DNA from: an uncultured Lentisphaerota bacterium
GTDB taxonomy: Bacteria; Verrucomicrobiota; Kiritimatiellia; CAIQIC01
NCBI GenBank assembly: GCA_903912445.1
Contig: CAIWHP010000138.1
Coordinates: 1-35,774 of the forward strand
DNA: 35,774 nt
Reading direction: 5' to 3'
Of this stretch, positions 7,744 to 16,393 are shown one piece after another; position 1 is the stretch's first letter, and every line of letters starts with the position of its first letter. The notes below the pieces were generated by a model. The model was not told where the DNA came from, did not search any database, and worked only from the letters and a program-made list of their open reading frames with translations. A program made the position numbers and the translations under genes.

Positions 7744-10137
7744 TCAGACCCAGCCTTCGGCGCGCGCCTGGGCCATGCCGTCGGTATAGAGGTCCATCGA
7801 GGCATCGCTGCCATCGAGCGCAACGAACATGCGGACGAAATCGGCCAGTTCCGTCGGGGCGGGCTGTTTGCCGAATTGTTTGGCGGTATTGGAGATCACG
7901 GCGTCGAGGCCATATTCCATCGCGACCTCGATGAAGGCACGCAGATGGCCGATGCGGCGTTTGCGCGCACCATAGACCCAGTTCGAGACACCGAGCACGG
8001 CGTGGACGCCTTTCATTTCCGCGTCGTTGCGGATCTCGCGGATAGCGTGGAAGGCGTTACGCGTGTGCGAACTCTTGATGTTGCCCTCCGGATCCATGAA
8101 ACCGTCGGTGCCGATGCCGAGCGTGACGGTGTCGAAGAAAATTTCGCGGGGACAGAAGCCGTCGGCCGTGGCGCGCGCAAAGAGGCTGCGCGCGGCGGCG
8201 ACCATTTCCGCGGAGGATTGCAGCGGCCCCTGCTTGCCGACGAGCAGGCAGACGGCGCTGAAGGCGCGCTCGCGGCGGCGCGCCAGCAGCTTGGCGTAGC
8301 GCTCCGGCTCGCTGAACGTGACGGAGTTGAGCAGCGGCGGGCGCAGATCAGCGCCACAGGCGAGCCATTCATCGAGCCCCGCCTCGAGGACGGCGGGATC
8401 GGAACTATCCACGCAGGGCGGCACGCCGTCGCCATAGATGTGGACGAGCCGCACCATCTGCCGCATGAAGCCCGGCGCGTCGGGCGCATTCACCGCGTCA
8501 ATGTTGATGTCGATGAAGTCCGCGCCTTCGGCGGCCTGCGAGCGGATCAGCTCTGCGATGGCGGCGCGGCCGCGGGTGGGCCGCGCGAAACCCGCGGCGC
8601 CCTGCGCGAGCAGGTCCTGCATCGCCGCGCCCGCGAAGGCCAGCGTGGCGTGGATCAGCTCGGCGATCTGGATCAGCCCGCTGCCGGCGAGCGGATTCAG
8701 GTGTGCGGCGTGGTCGCGCCCGAAGAAGTTGTTCAGCACCGAGGCCGTGTTCCGCAGCGCCGGGTTGCGGCGCGGCAGCGTGATCTTTTTGAATTCGTCC
8801 AGCACCTGCCGGCGCAGGGCGCGATAATAGATCTTCTCGCCCACACAGACGCGGTCCGGGTTGTTGCCGCAGCGGCCCTGCGGATCGGCGTCGCCGCACG
8901 GCGCGTTGCTCAGGCCCTTCTCGCAGCCGCCGAGCGTGCAGACATATTCGTTCTCCGGCAGGAAGCAATCGCCGCAATGTTCACATTCATAACCCGCGCT
9001 CTTGCCGAAGCCTTCGAGGCATTTGAAGATGCGGTAAAGCGTGCCGTCGTGCGTCGCCGACATATCGAACGGCTTGAGCAACGCGTGCGCCACCTTGTGC
9101 AACGAGCCATCCTCGGCAAACACCGCGCCGTGAACCGTCCACGAAACGGGCGCGTCGGTGCTGACGCGCGGCGCCCCGGCCTCCGGTGGCGCGAAGGTGA
9201 GGTTGTCGCGGAACTCGCGCCAGTCCCGGATGGCGAGCGCGCGCTCCGCAACCTGCTCGATCTCCGCGATGGACTGGAAGTCGCCGGGCTTGCCGAGGTC
9301 GGAGCCGGCGTAGCCGAGGCCGCGGAACATCGCGACCTGCTGCGCGGCGCGCGTCACCGCGGCGTCCTCGCTCTCGCCCTGCACCCGCTTGAGCAGCGCC
9401 GGCGTGACGACGCAGCCCGGCAGCGTCTGCATGAAACGCAGCGCCGCCTCGTTGACCACCATCGCGTTGCCGAGCAGCGGGACCTGCTCCGCCCTCAGCT
9501 CCGCGATCAGCTGCTCCGAGCGGTCCGCATCCCAGCCCGACTGGCACACCAGGAACGCCGCACCCTCGCGCACCTTCTTCGCGGCCTTGATGTATTGCAT
9601 CGCCAGCGAGCCCGCCGTGTACTTGAACGGCGAGACCGCCGCGCCGGCGCTGAGCTGCGGCAGCGCCGTGAACGCCGCATAATCCTTCGCACCCTTCAAG
9701 ATCCCGACATTGACGCGGTTGACCAGCTGCAGCAGGCCCAGCGCGTCCAGCTCGAAGACGCCGCGGCCCGCGGGCTTGTCGCCCGTCAGCGCGAGGATCG
9801 TCGCGATGCCGCCCTCGGCCAGCGCCTGCAGCAGCGTCGTCAGCGCATCGCTGTTCATGTCCTTGCCGGTGACGTGCGGGACGATCTCGATCTCCTCCGG
9901 GAAGCCCGCGGCGCGCAGGATGGCAAAGGTCGCCTGGTGATCATAGGAGAGGTTGCCGCCGGGGTTCTGCGTCAGCGTGATCGCCGGGAACGCCAGCTTC
10001 CGGTCGGCGAACTTGCGGTTGAGCTCCGGCAGCGCCTGGGCGATCCGCGCGATCTTGCGCACATCGTCGGCGCTGTGCGGCGTGAACTCCAGCGACACAC
10101 AGAAAAACCCATCGCGAACAGATTGCAACAGCTTCAT
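7744..10137 (-). CDS. Methylenetetrahydrofolate reductase fused to a pterin-binding methyltransferase domain
   Basis: Likely couples reduction of methylene-THF to methyl-THF with transfer of the methyl group to a corrinoid protein. Start at ATG 10135-10137 (MKLLQSVRDGFFCVSLEF) is preceded by AAAGGA. The 797-residue product has three parts. The first is an MTHFR TIM barrel (about 1-305) with SLEFTPH, FPAITLTQNPGGNLSYD, ILALTGDKPAG and FLVCQSGWD. The second is a cysteine-rich MTHFR C-terminal domain (about 315-500) with CEHCGDCFLPENEYVC, GGCEKG, APCGD and CGNNPDRVC. The third is a DHPS-like pterin-binding domain (about 520-780) with GADFIDINIDAV, CVDSSDP, LLNSVTF, LGIGTDGF and VLGVSNWVYGARKR. 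The last domain resembles the MetH pterin-binding region and AcsE-type methyltransferases. These parts are usually separate proteins. No corrinoid-binding partner is in the window. Confidence 0.88.
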   Translation of the reverse strand: MKLLQSVRDGFFCVSLEFTPHSADDVRKIARIAQALPELNRKFADRKLAFPAITLTQNPGGNLSYDHQATFAILRAAGFPEEIEIVPHVTGKDMNSDALTTLLQALAEGGIATILALTGDKPAGRGVFELDALGLLQLVNRVNVGILKGAKDYAAFTALPQLSAGAAVSPFKYTAGSLAMQYIKAAKKVREGAAFLVCQSGWDADRSEQLIAELRAEQVPLLGNAMVVNEAALRFMQTLPGCVVTPALLKRVQGESEDAAVTRAAQQVAMFRGLGYAGSDLGKPGDFQSIAEIEQVAERALAIRDWREFRDNLTFAPPEAGAPRVSTDAPVSWTVHGAVFAEDGSLHKVAHALLKPFDMSATHDGTLYRIFKCLEGFGKSAGYECEHCGDCFLPENEYVCTLGGCEKGLSNAPCGDADPQGRCGNNPDRVCVGEKIYYRALRRQVLDEFKKITLPRRNPALRNTASVLNNFFGRDHAAHLNPLAGSGLIQIAELIHATLAFAGAAMQDLLAQGAAGFARPTRGRAAIAELIRSQAAEGADFIDINIDAVNAPDAPGFMRQMVRLVHIYGDGVPPCVDSSDPAVLEAGLDEWLACGADLRPPLLNSVTFSEPERYAKLLARRRERAFSAVCLLVGKQGPLQSSAEMVAAARSLFARATADGFCPREIFFDTVTLGIGTDGFMDPEGNIKSSHTRNAFHAIREIRNDAEMKGVHAVLGVSNWVYGARKRRIGHLRAFIEVAMEYGLDAVISNTAKQFGKQPAPTELADFVRMFVALDGSDASMDLYTDGMAQARAEGWV

Positions 10138-10198
10138 TGCGTCATTCCTTTCGCCGTGCACCCGCCAACCCGGCACGCGTCACAAACACGCGCGCATC

Positions 10199-10347
10199 TT
10201 TTCCAAGGATGGGAACAGCGGCAAGCTCATTCTTCCAAGGCCTGGAAGAAATCGCCGTTGACTTTTCCAACCCTTGGGAACCGGCCGCGTGAGTTTTTCC
10301 AAGCCTTGAAAAAACCGGCCCGCTCCGTTTCCAACCCTTGGGAAAGC
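10199..10347. repeat. Five TTTCCAAGG-type palindromes upstream of the MTHFR fusion
   Basis: Inverted repeats at about 10199-10215, 10231-10249 (TCTTCCAAGGCCTGGAAGA, perfect arms), 10262-10281, 10293-10315 and 10327-10347, spaced about 31-33 bp apart. They share TTTCCAA and TTGGAAA arms with variable centres and lie 60-210 bp upstream of the minus-strand start codon. Confidence 0.85.
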
Positions 10348-10593
10348 CGCCGGCGCGCCGGCTTGACAGGCCGCCCCACCCTCTGGCCTGGCTCGCGCGA
10401 GGGGCATCGTCATGGCCAGAAACCATGCCTCATGAATGCGCCCAAGAAGCTTCGGCATTCTTTTCCCCCGCCGTATCGCCCGCATGGAATACTTCACCCG
10501 ACAGCTGAGCCCTCTGCTGGGCACGCTTCTTTTGCTGGCGCTGACCAGCGGCGAGCGCCTGGGATCAAAACTGGTTATCCCCGCCCTCTCATC

Positions 10594-10839
10594 ATGTATG
10601 GCGTGCTGCTGCCGCGCTCGATCTGTTTCCTGCGCCTGCGCGACCTCGGGTGGAGCCTGCATGTGGCCTGGTTGTTTCTCCTTCCGGGTGTCGGCCATCT
10701 CCTGGCGATCGCGCGGCAGCTTGCCCCGGCGAGACCAGCCAACCTTGGCTGCGCCCCTGAAAAGTGTGAGCAGGCCAAGCGCTATTCCGCTGCGCCGGCC
10801 GCGGGTTGTTTGAAGACACTGTTTGCACCGACGCCCTGA
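10594..10839 (+). pseudogene. Possible remnant of a small DUF805-like membrane protein
   Basis: From ATG 10594 the plus strand reads MYGVLLPRSICFLRLRDLGW and continues into a hydrophobic stretch (WLFLLPGVGHLLAIARQL). The RLRDLGWS block next to a hydrophobic helix resembles the RLHDxGxSGWW region of DUF805 proteins. A different frame upstream (ATG 10484, MEYFTRQLSPLLGTLLLLAL) also encodes a hydrophobic helix, so a frameshift could have broken one gene. Evidence is weak: no clear ribosome binding site, and the C-terminus is composition-driven. Confidence 0.22.
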
Positions 10840-10984
10840 TGCGATGGCGCATGTTCCGCGCGCTTGCTTGGGACGGATTTCCCACGGCGGGTCATGCGCC
10901 TGCGCGGGCAGACAGGGCGGGCGTAAAGAACCAAGTCACAGACGCACCGGAGCGCCGCTGGCGGCTGGTCCGGCGCGGGCGATG

Positions 10985-11635
10985 TCAAGGGCGGGAGGCG
11001 GCGACGGCGAGGGCGTCGCGGGTGAGCTTGCTGATCTGCGCCCAGTCGGCGGCGGCGATGAGTTTCTTTTCCACCATCCACGAACCGCCGATGGCGGCGA
11101 CGCTGGGGCGTTCAAGGTAGCTGCGCATGTTGACGAGGCTGATGCCGCCGGTCGGGATGAACTTGAGGCCGGTGTGGGCGTAGGGGCCTTCGAGGGCCTT
11201 GAGCATGGCCACGCCGCCGGCCGCCTCGGCCGGGAAGAATTTCTGGATCTTGCAGCCGAACGCGAGCGCGTGCTCGACCTCGGAAGGCGTCATCACGCCG
11301 GGGAACATGTCCAGCCCCGCCGCGCGGGCGGCGGCGACGACGTTATCGTTCAGGCCCGGCGCGACGCCGAATTTCGCGCCCGCGCCAAACGCCCGCCGCA
11401 CCTGGTCGGGTTCCAGCAGCGTGCCCGCGCCAAGCAAAATCTCCGGGAACTTGGCGGCGATCCGCTTGATGGCGCCCTCCGCGGCGGCGGTGCGGAACGT
11501 CACCTCCATGATATCCAGCCCGGCCTTGAGCAGGGCCTCGGCCAGCGGCTCCGCATCGCTTTCCTTGTCCAGCACGACCACCGGCACCAGCCGCTTGCGT
11601 CCCAACCGCTCCACCAGCGAAATCGTGTCCGTCAT
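10985..11635 (-). CDS. eda: Bifunctional KDPG/KHG aldolase
   Basis: Cleaves 2-keto-3-deoxy-6-phosphogluconate to pyruvate and glyceraldehyde-3-phosphate (Entner-Doudoroff or uronate catabolism) through a Schiff-base lysine. The 216 residues match the class I aldolase family: RLVPVVVLDKES, DIMEVTFRTAAAEGAI with the catalytic Glu, LLGAGTLLEPDQVRRA, FGVAPGLNDNVV, MFPGVMTPSEVEHA, KIQKFFPAEAAGG with the active-site Lys, and FIPTGGISLVNMRSYL. AAGGAGAGAAAC immediately precedes the ATG. It stands alone, divergent from the zinc-ribbon gene at 11763. Confidence 0.95.
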   Translation of the reverse strand: MTDTISLVERLGRKRLVPVVVLDKESDAEPLAEALLKAGLDIMEVTFRTAAAEGAIKRIAAKFPEILLGAGTLLEPDQVRRAFGAGAKFGVAPGLNDNVVAAARAAGLDMFPGVMTPSEVEHALAFGCKIQKFFPAEAAGGVAMLKALEGPYAHTGLKFIPTGGISLVNMRSYLERPSVAAIGGSWMVEKKLIAAADWAQISKLTRDALAVAASRP

Positions 11636-11762
11636 GTTTCTCTCCTTATGTAGACGCGAACCATCCTAATCAGCGCCGCGCGGCAGCGAAAGAAAAAACG
11701 GTTCTTTCCGCTTGAGCGGCGGATGCGCGGGCTTTAGTGTCCGCGCGGAACAGGAGCCGCCC

Positions 11763-12641
11763 ATGGACGAGTCAGGCACGCCGGTTGCAGCGTCGAAGGC
11801 GCAGGAGATCACCTGCCCCCAGTGCGGGCGTTACGTCGGACCGCTGGCGCGGTGTCCGCACTGCGGCGCCCGCCAGCCCCAGCGCATCGGCCCGCGTGCG
11901 CTGCGCATCGCGGTCCTGCTCCTGGCGACGGCCGGCCTCTTCCTGCTCTGGCTGCTGGCCATCCACCGCGCCCCCCCGCTCGTCAAGATCGCCGACATCC
12001 AGCCGACGATGAACTTCGCGCTCGTCCGCGTCGCGGGCAAGGCGGCCGGCGAGGCGCGCACGTTCCGCGAGGCGGGCAAGCTCCGCAGCGTGCGCTTCAC
12101 CGTGAACGACGGCACCGGCGACCTGTCCGTCAGCGCCTATGGCAAGCAGGCCGAGCAGCTGGCGCTCTTCGACCGCATCCCGCGCGCCGGCGACGTCCTC
12201 GAGGTCGCCGGCATTCTGAGCGTGGACGCCGATAAGAACGTCAGCCTGCGGCTCCAGTCCGGCGACGCGCTCAAGCTGCAGCGCGCCGAGAAAACACTTC
12301 CCGCTTTGCCCGACGTCAAAGGTGTGCCGGAAGGCGGGCAGGTGCTGGTCACCGGCACCGTCACGCGCGTCATCGCGCCGCGCCCGGGCAGCCGCGCGCC
12401 CTACGTCGTCACGGTGCGCGACGCCGCCGGGGAACAGCAGTTCGTCATCTGGGCGGGCGTGTTCGAGCAGCACGCCGGCCGCGAGCGGCTGGTGACGGGC
12501 GCCGCCATCCGCGCGCAGGTGACCGCCGAAAATTACAAAGGCAAGCTGCAGCTCAAGCTCGGCCGTGCCGCGGACCTGGAACTCGTGATGCCGGCGGCGG
12601 CACCGGCGACGAACGCGGCCCCCAAGGCAGCCGGGCCATGA
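11763..12641 (+). CDS. Zinc-ribbon, single-pass membrane protein with OB-fold-like domains
   Basis: Function unknown. Start at ATG 11763 (MDESGTPVAAS) has AGGAG about 8 bases upstream and is preferred over an in-frame ATG 51 bp earlier. The 292 residues contain a zinc ribbon with Cys18, Cys21, Cys31 and Cys34 (CPQCGRYVGPLARCPHCG), a membrane helix at about 47-67, and two extracytoplasmic or cytoplasmic beta-rich segments. These look like OB-folds: about 75-170 (VRVAGKAAGEART, VRFTVNDGTGDLSVSAYG, GDVLEVAGILS) and about 180-280 (GQVLVTGTVTRVI, PYVVTVRDAAGEQQFVIWAG). Repeated GxVxxVxxxxG-type strands suggest the tRNA-anti-like or NfeD-like OB class. Which side the OB domains face is not clear. 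Its stop overlaps the start of a decayed membrane gene. Confidence 0.7.
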   Translation: MDESGTPVAASKAQEITCPQCGRYVGPLARCPHCGARQPQRIGPRALRIAVLLLATAGLFLLWLLAIHRAPPLVKIADIQPTMNFALVRVAGKAAGEARTFREAGKLRSVRFTVNDGTGDLSVSAYGKQAEQLALFDRIPRAGDVLEVAGILSVDADKNVSLRLQSGDALKLQRAEKTLPALPDVKGVPEGGQVLVTGTVTRVIAPRPGSRAPYVVTVRDAAGEQQFVIWAGVFEQHAGRERLVTGAAIRAQVTAENYKGKLQLKLGRAADLELVMPAAAPATNAAPKAAGP

Positions 12642-12906
12642 TGAGCAGCGCGCGGGTGCTGGCGCTCGCGGCGGCAGGCTGCGCGCTGGTCCCGGCGCTG
12701 ATCTTGTGGCTGCCCGCGCTGCACGTCTAGCGTATCCCCGGACTGCTGATGCTGGGGCTCTATGCCCTGCCCGGCCATGTGACGGCGGCGCCGGCGGAGC
12801 TCATCGTGCCGTTCATGATCGGGCTCGTCGTCAGCGGGTCCAGGCCAACACCGTGCCCTCGATCCTGCAGGGCACCCCGAACGAGGGCGTGATGGAGCGC
12901 CCTTAA
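12638..12906 (+). pseudogene. Decayed small membrane protein gene (internal stop plus frameshift)
   Basis: ATG at 12638 overlaps the previous stop by 4 bp (ATGA), as expected for an operon partner. It reads MMSSARVLALAAAGCALVPA and on through ILWLPALHV to an in-frame TAG at 12728-12730. The same frame continues with protein-like hydrophobic sequence (IPGLLMLGLYALPGHVTAAP, then AELIVPFMIGLVVSG) to about 12838. A one-base frame change then gives VQANTVPSILQGTPNEGVME, ending in TAA at 12904-12906. Reconstructed, this is an approximately 88-residue protein with three hydrophobic segments. Sequencing error would need two independent events. I do not recognise the family. Confidence 0.5.
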
Positions 12907-13120
12907 ACGTCTATTAAGACAGGGTTAGGGCCGCGTCAATCGCGCAGGCCACCCACTCCGCCACGCCGGGGCGGTGACCCCCGGAACCAACGGGGGTGGC
13001 AAGCGGTGGCCCCACCCTGGCACCCACCAGGACTCCGCCCACGGGAAGCGCTTTACGATTTCACGGAAAATGCCTTGGCGGAGGCGCGCGGGCTGTGTTA
13101 GCGTGGCGCGCTTCCTAAGC

Positions 13121-15358
13121 ATGAAAACAACATCTGTCCAACTCATCGCGGCCGCCTTGGCACTGTTGGCGCTGGCACGCGCGCCGGCGCAGGAAATCCG
13201 CGAAGGCCTGCGTGCGGCCAAGACCAACGAACAGGCCAGCGTCGGCATCCAGAGCGTCACCGTCGATGCCGACCAGATGGAGTATTTCCAGGAACAGCAC
13301 CTCATCGTCGGCCGCGGCCATGTGGTGATCGAGCGCGGGAACGAGCGGCTGCTGGCCGACTACGTCAAGGTGCATACCGACACCGAACAGGTCGAGGCGC
13401 GGGGCAACATCACGCTCGACCGCGAGGGTTCGGTCTGGCGCGGCGAGGAATTGGTCTATAACTTCCGCACCCATCAGGGCGACTTCGGCGCGTTCGTGGC
13501 GTTCTATGAACCGTTCTTTGTCCGCGCCGACGAATCGAAGCGCGTCGCGACGAACGAATTCGTGCTGCACAATGCCACGATCACTTCCTGCGACGGCGAC
13601 GACCCCCAGTTCAAGATGCAGGCCGGCGAGGCGCGCATCCTGGACGGCTCCACCCTGAAGGCCTACAATGCCGTGCCCTATCTTTTCGGGATCCCGTTCT
13701 TCTGGCTGCCCTACTGGCAGCGCAGCCTCGACCCGGAAATCGTGACGTTCTACCTCGTGCCCGGCTACAGCTCGCGCTTGGGCGGCTTCGCCCTGGCCGG
13801 CCTCGGCTACCGGCTCGGCAACGGCGTGCGCGGCATAACGCGCCTGGACCAGTACAGCCATCGCGGCACGGGGGTTGGTCAGGATATCATCTGGAAGGAT
13901 CCCAAGAAGGACAAGAAATACGAGGGCATCCTGCGCGGCTACTGGATCGACGACGCCAACCCGTTCTATCACGCGAACAGCGAGGAGCGCGAGCCGACGA
14001 CGACGAACCAGCGCTACCGCCTGCAACTGAAGCACACCCAGTCGCTCTCCGATCGCGACGGGATGATGATGGATGCCAACTACTTGAGCGACCCCTTTGT
14101 CATGGAGGACTTTTTCGACAAGGAATACCGCAACGAGGTCCAGCCGGAAAACCGGCTCTCGGTGATGCACCGCGGCGACAGCTTCTCGGCGGGCCTGCTC
14201 GCCAACGTGCGGCTCAACGACTTCTACGAGAACATCAACCGGCTGCCGGAGGCCAACTTCGAGGTCAACCAGCTGAAGCTGGGCAACACGCCCTTCTACT
14301 ACGAGAGCCAGAACACCGCCGGCTTCCTGCAACACGTCTATCCCAAGAGCACGGACACGAATAGCGCGACCCGGGCCAGCTACGATGCCTTCCGCCTCGA
14401 TACGCTGCACACGCTCTACTACCCGACGCGCAACTTCGATTTTCTCAACATCATGCCGCGCGTCCGCTACGAAGGCACGCTCTACTCCAAGAGCTACGCG
14501 ACACAGATCACCACCAACCTCACCGTGCTCTCGACCCCCGTCATCACGGCGAAGGGCACCAACACGGTGCTGACAACCACCAACACGATCACGCAAACGA
14601 TGGTGGATAACGGGGCGGGCATGCGGCACCTCCCGCAGTTCGGCGTCGAGTCCAGCTTCAAGGCCTTTGGGGTGATCACCGAAGGTCCCACCGGCATCGG
14701 CCGCGACGTGGGCCTGCGCCACGTGGCCGAGCCCTATGTCAATTATACGTTCCAGCCGGAGCCGAACCTGCTGCCCGGCGAACTGCCCCAGTTCGACGCC
14801 GTCGATGGCCTCAACATGGAGCACGACATCCAGCTCGGCATGCGCAACAAGCTGCAAACCAAGCGGCGCGGCTATGTCCAGAACTTGGTGGATTTTGACG
14901 TCTACACCTATTATCGCTTCGAGAATCCCGCCGGCGTCACCAACGATTTCAGCAACATCATGTCATTGACGCGCCTGCGCCCGTGCGACTGGCTGATGCT
15001 GGACCTCGATGCGACGTTCAACCCCTACACTTCGGAGTTCGAATCCTTCAATACGCAGTTCGCGTTGTTCGACGAGGACGCCAGCCGCATCGCGGTCGAG
15101 CACCGCTATACCAAGGAGATCAACAATCTCATCTCCTTGGAGATCATGCTGTTCCCCCAGGACCGCTGGTCGTTCCGCGTCTATGGCCGCTATGACCTGG
15201 ACAACAGCCAGATGCAAGAGCACTCCTATCTCATCCAGCACAAGAACGACTGCATCAGCGTCGGCCTTGGCCTGCGCCGGCTCGACAACGAGACGATGGT
15301 CTGGCTCCAGTTCTGGCTGACGGCCTTCCCGCAGATGGCCGCAGACCTCGGCCAGTAA
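13121..15358 (+). CDS. lptD: LPS-assembly outer-membrane protein LptD (OstA family)
   Basis: Outer-membrane beta-barrel that inserts lipopolysaccharide into the outer leaflet. Start at ATG 13121 gives MKTTSVQLIAAALALLALAR, a signal peptide cleaved near APAQ-E; the 49-residue upstream extension is rejected. The 745-residue product has an LptA/OstA-like periplasmic domain (about 45-190): VDADQMEYFQEQHLIVGRGH, LLADYVKVHTDTEQVEARGN, RGEELVYNFRT and ATITSCD. The barrel follows from FWLPYWQRSLDP onward, with alternating aromatic strands to the end (LRRLDNETMVWLQFWLTAFP). No clear Shine-Dalgarno precedes the start. It is followed after 14 bp by an IMPase-family gene. Length is typical for the family. 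Confidence 0.88.
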   Translation: MKTTSVQLIAAALALLALARAPAQEIREGLRAAKTNEQASVGIQSVTVDADQMEYFQEQHLIVGRGHVVIERGNERLLADYVKVHTDTEQVEARGNITLDREGSVWRGEELVYNFRTHQGDFGAFVAFYEPFFVRADESKRVATNEFVLHNATITSCDGDDPQFKMQAGEARILDGSTLKAYNAVPYLFGIPFFWLPYWQRSLDPEIVTFYLVPGYSSRLGGFALAGLGYRLGNGVRGITRLDQYSHRGTGVGQDIIWKDPKKDKKYEGILRGYWIDDANPFYHANSEEREPTTTNQRYRLQLKHTQSLSDRDGMMMDANYLSDPFVMEDFFDKEYRNEVQPENRLSVMHRGDSFSAGLLANVRLNDFYENINRLPEANFEVNQLKLGNTPFYYESQNTAGFLQHVYPKSTDTNSATRASYDAFRLDTLHTLYYPTRNFDFLNIMPRVRYEGTLYSKSYATQITTNLTVLSTPVITAKGTNTVLTTTNTITQTMVDNGAGMRHLPQFGVESSFKAFGVITEGPTGIGRDVGLRHVAEPYVNYTFQPEPNLLPGELPQFDAVDGLNMEHDIQLGMRNKLQTKRRGYVQNLVDFDVYTYYRFENPAGVTNDFSNIMSLTRLRPCDWLMLDLDATFNPYTSEFESFNTQFALFDEDASRIAVEHRYTKEINNLISLEIMLFPQDRWSFRVYGRYDLDNSQMQEHSYLIQHKNDCISVGLGLRRLDNETMVWLQFWLTAFPQMAADLGQ

Positions 15359-15372
15359 CACCCGGCACCCCC

Positions 15373-16146
15373 ATGAGCCACCTGCCGCAGCAACTGCTCG
15401 AAGTGGCCATCGAGGCCGCCTACGCGGCCGGCAGCCACGCGCTCTCCAATTTCGAACGCCGCCACGAGGTCTTCCAGCGCGCCGCGCACGACGTCAAGCT
15501 GCAACTCGACATCGAGTGCCAGGCGCGCGCCGCCGAAGTCATCCAGCGCCACTTTCCCGCGCATGATTTTCTGGGCGAAGAAGGCGGGGCCTACACCGAC
15601 ACCGCCACGCCGCTGTGGATTGTGGACCCAATTGACGGCACGGTGAACTTCTCGCACGGCCTGCCCCTGTGGTGCTCCTCCGTGGCCGTGCGCCAGGCCG
15701 GCCGCGTCGTCGCCGGCGCCGTCTTCGCGCCGATGCTCGAGCAGCTCTACACCGCGACGATTGACGGCCCTGCGCTCTGCAACAACGCGCCGCTGCACGT
15801 GTCGGAGGTCAGCCGCCTCGACGAGGCGATCGTGTTCACCGGTATCTTCAAGGACCAGCCGCTCTCGATGGACCTGTTTGTCGCCCTGAGCCGCTCGGTG
15901 CAGAAGCTGCGCATCTACGGCTCCGCCGCGATGGATCTGTGCCTGCTCGCCGCCGGGCGCGCCGAGGGCTATTTTGAATCGAAGATCTACCTGTGGGATA
16001 TCGCCGCCGCCGGCCTGATTGCGGAGCGCGCCGGCGCCCACGTCGAGGTGCTCGAGCAATACGACGCCGTCAGCTGCCGCTACCTGGCCACCAACGGCCC
16101 GCTCCACGCGCCGCTCAAGCAGCTCATCCTCGGCACCCAGGCTTGA
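15373..16146 (+). CDS. Inositol monophosphatase family protein
   Basis: Mg-dependent sugar/inositol phosphate phosphatase of the IMPase/SuhB/HisN superfamily; the substrate cannot be told from sequence. The 257 residues show all metal-site motifs: FLGEEGG (about residue 70), WIVDPIDGTVNFSHGLP (about 82-98), and the C-terminal LWDIAAAGLIAERAGA (about 205-220). Family length is 250-280. It begins 14 bp after lptD and is probably co-transcribed. Confidence 0.92.
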   Translation: MSHLPQQLLEVAIEAAYAAGSHALSNFERRHEVFQRAAHDVKLQLDIECQARAAEVIQRHFPAHDFLGEEGGAYTDTATPLWIVDPIDGTVNFSHGLPLWCSSVAVRQAGRVVAGAVFAPMLEQLYTATIDGPALCNNAPLHVSEVSRLDEAIVFTGIFKDQPLSMDLFVALSRSVQKLRIYGSAAMDLCLLAAGRAEGYFESKIYLWDIAAAGLIAERAGAHVEVLEQYDAVSCRYLATNGPLHAPLKQLILGTQA

Positions 16147-16393
16147 GGGTCGTTGCGCGTCGCGTGTCGCCTCCGAAAAATCATCCGCGCGTGAAGCGCA
16201 AAGCATTAACAGCCGGCCCTTGGGCCCCCTTCCCTGTCCCGCAGCTCCAGCCCCTGGTTCCGCTGCACCAGCGGCTTCCTGTCCGAAAAATCATCAAGCC
16301 TAAATCGCAAATCAAAAAAAAACTCCCGCCCCTCGCCCTTCGTCCCTCGCCCCTGAGCCCCCTGCTTCCGGCCTTGGAAAGCGGCGGCAATAG
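16147..16393. other. Spacer with short direct repeats and a degenerate 7-nt repeat
   Basis: TCCGAAAAATCATC occurs twice (near 16173 and 16281). A stretch at 16329-16356 reads as four imperfect heptamers of the form CCCTCGN. An imperfect TTTCCAAGG-type palindrome lies at 16364-16384, just before the EEP gene. No gene is seen. Confidence 0.6.

Larger units (their letters stand above)
10138..10984. other. Long intergenic region with palindromes and a possible gene remnant
   Basis: 847 bp between the MTHFR fusion and the KDPG aldolase gene, both on the minus strand. The part next to the MTHFR start holds five palindromes (10199-10347). The middle holds a weak membrane-protein remnant (10594-10839). 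The rest shows no recognisable gene or RNA. Confidence 0.5.

Noticed and set aside
7876-10839. 987-codon plus-strand open frame opposite the MTHFR fusion
   Set aside because: Arg/Ala-rich shadow caused by high third-position GC. The minus-strand protein has clear domains throughout.
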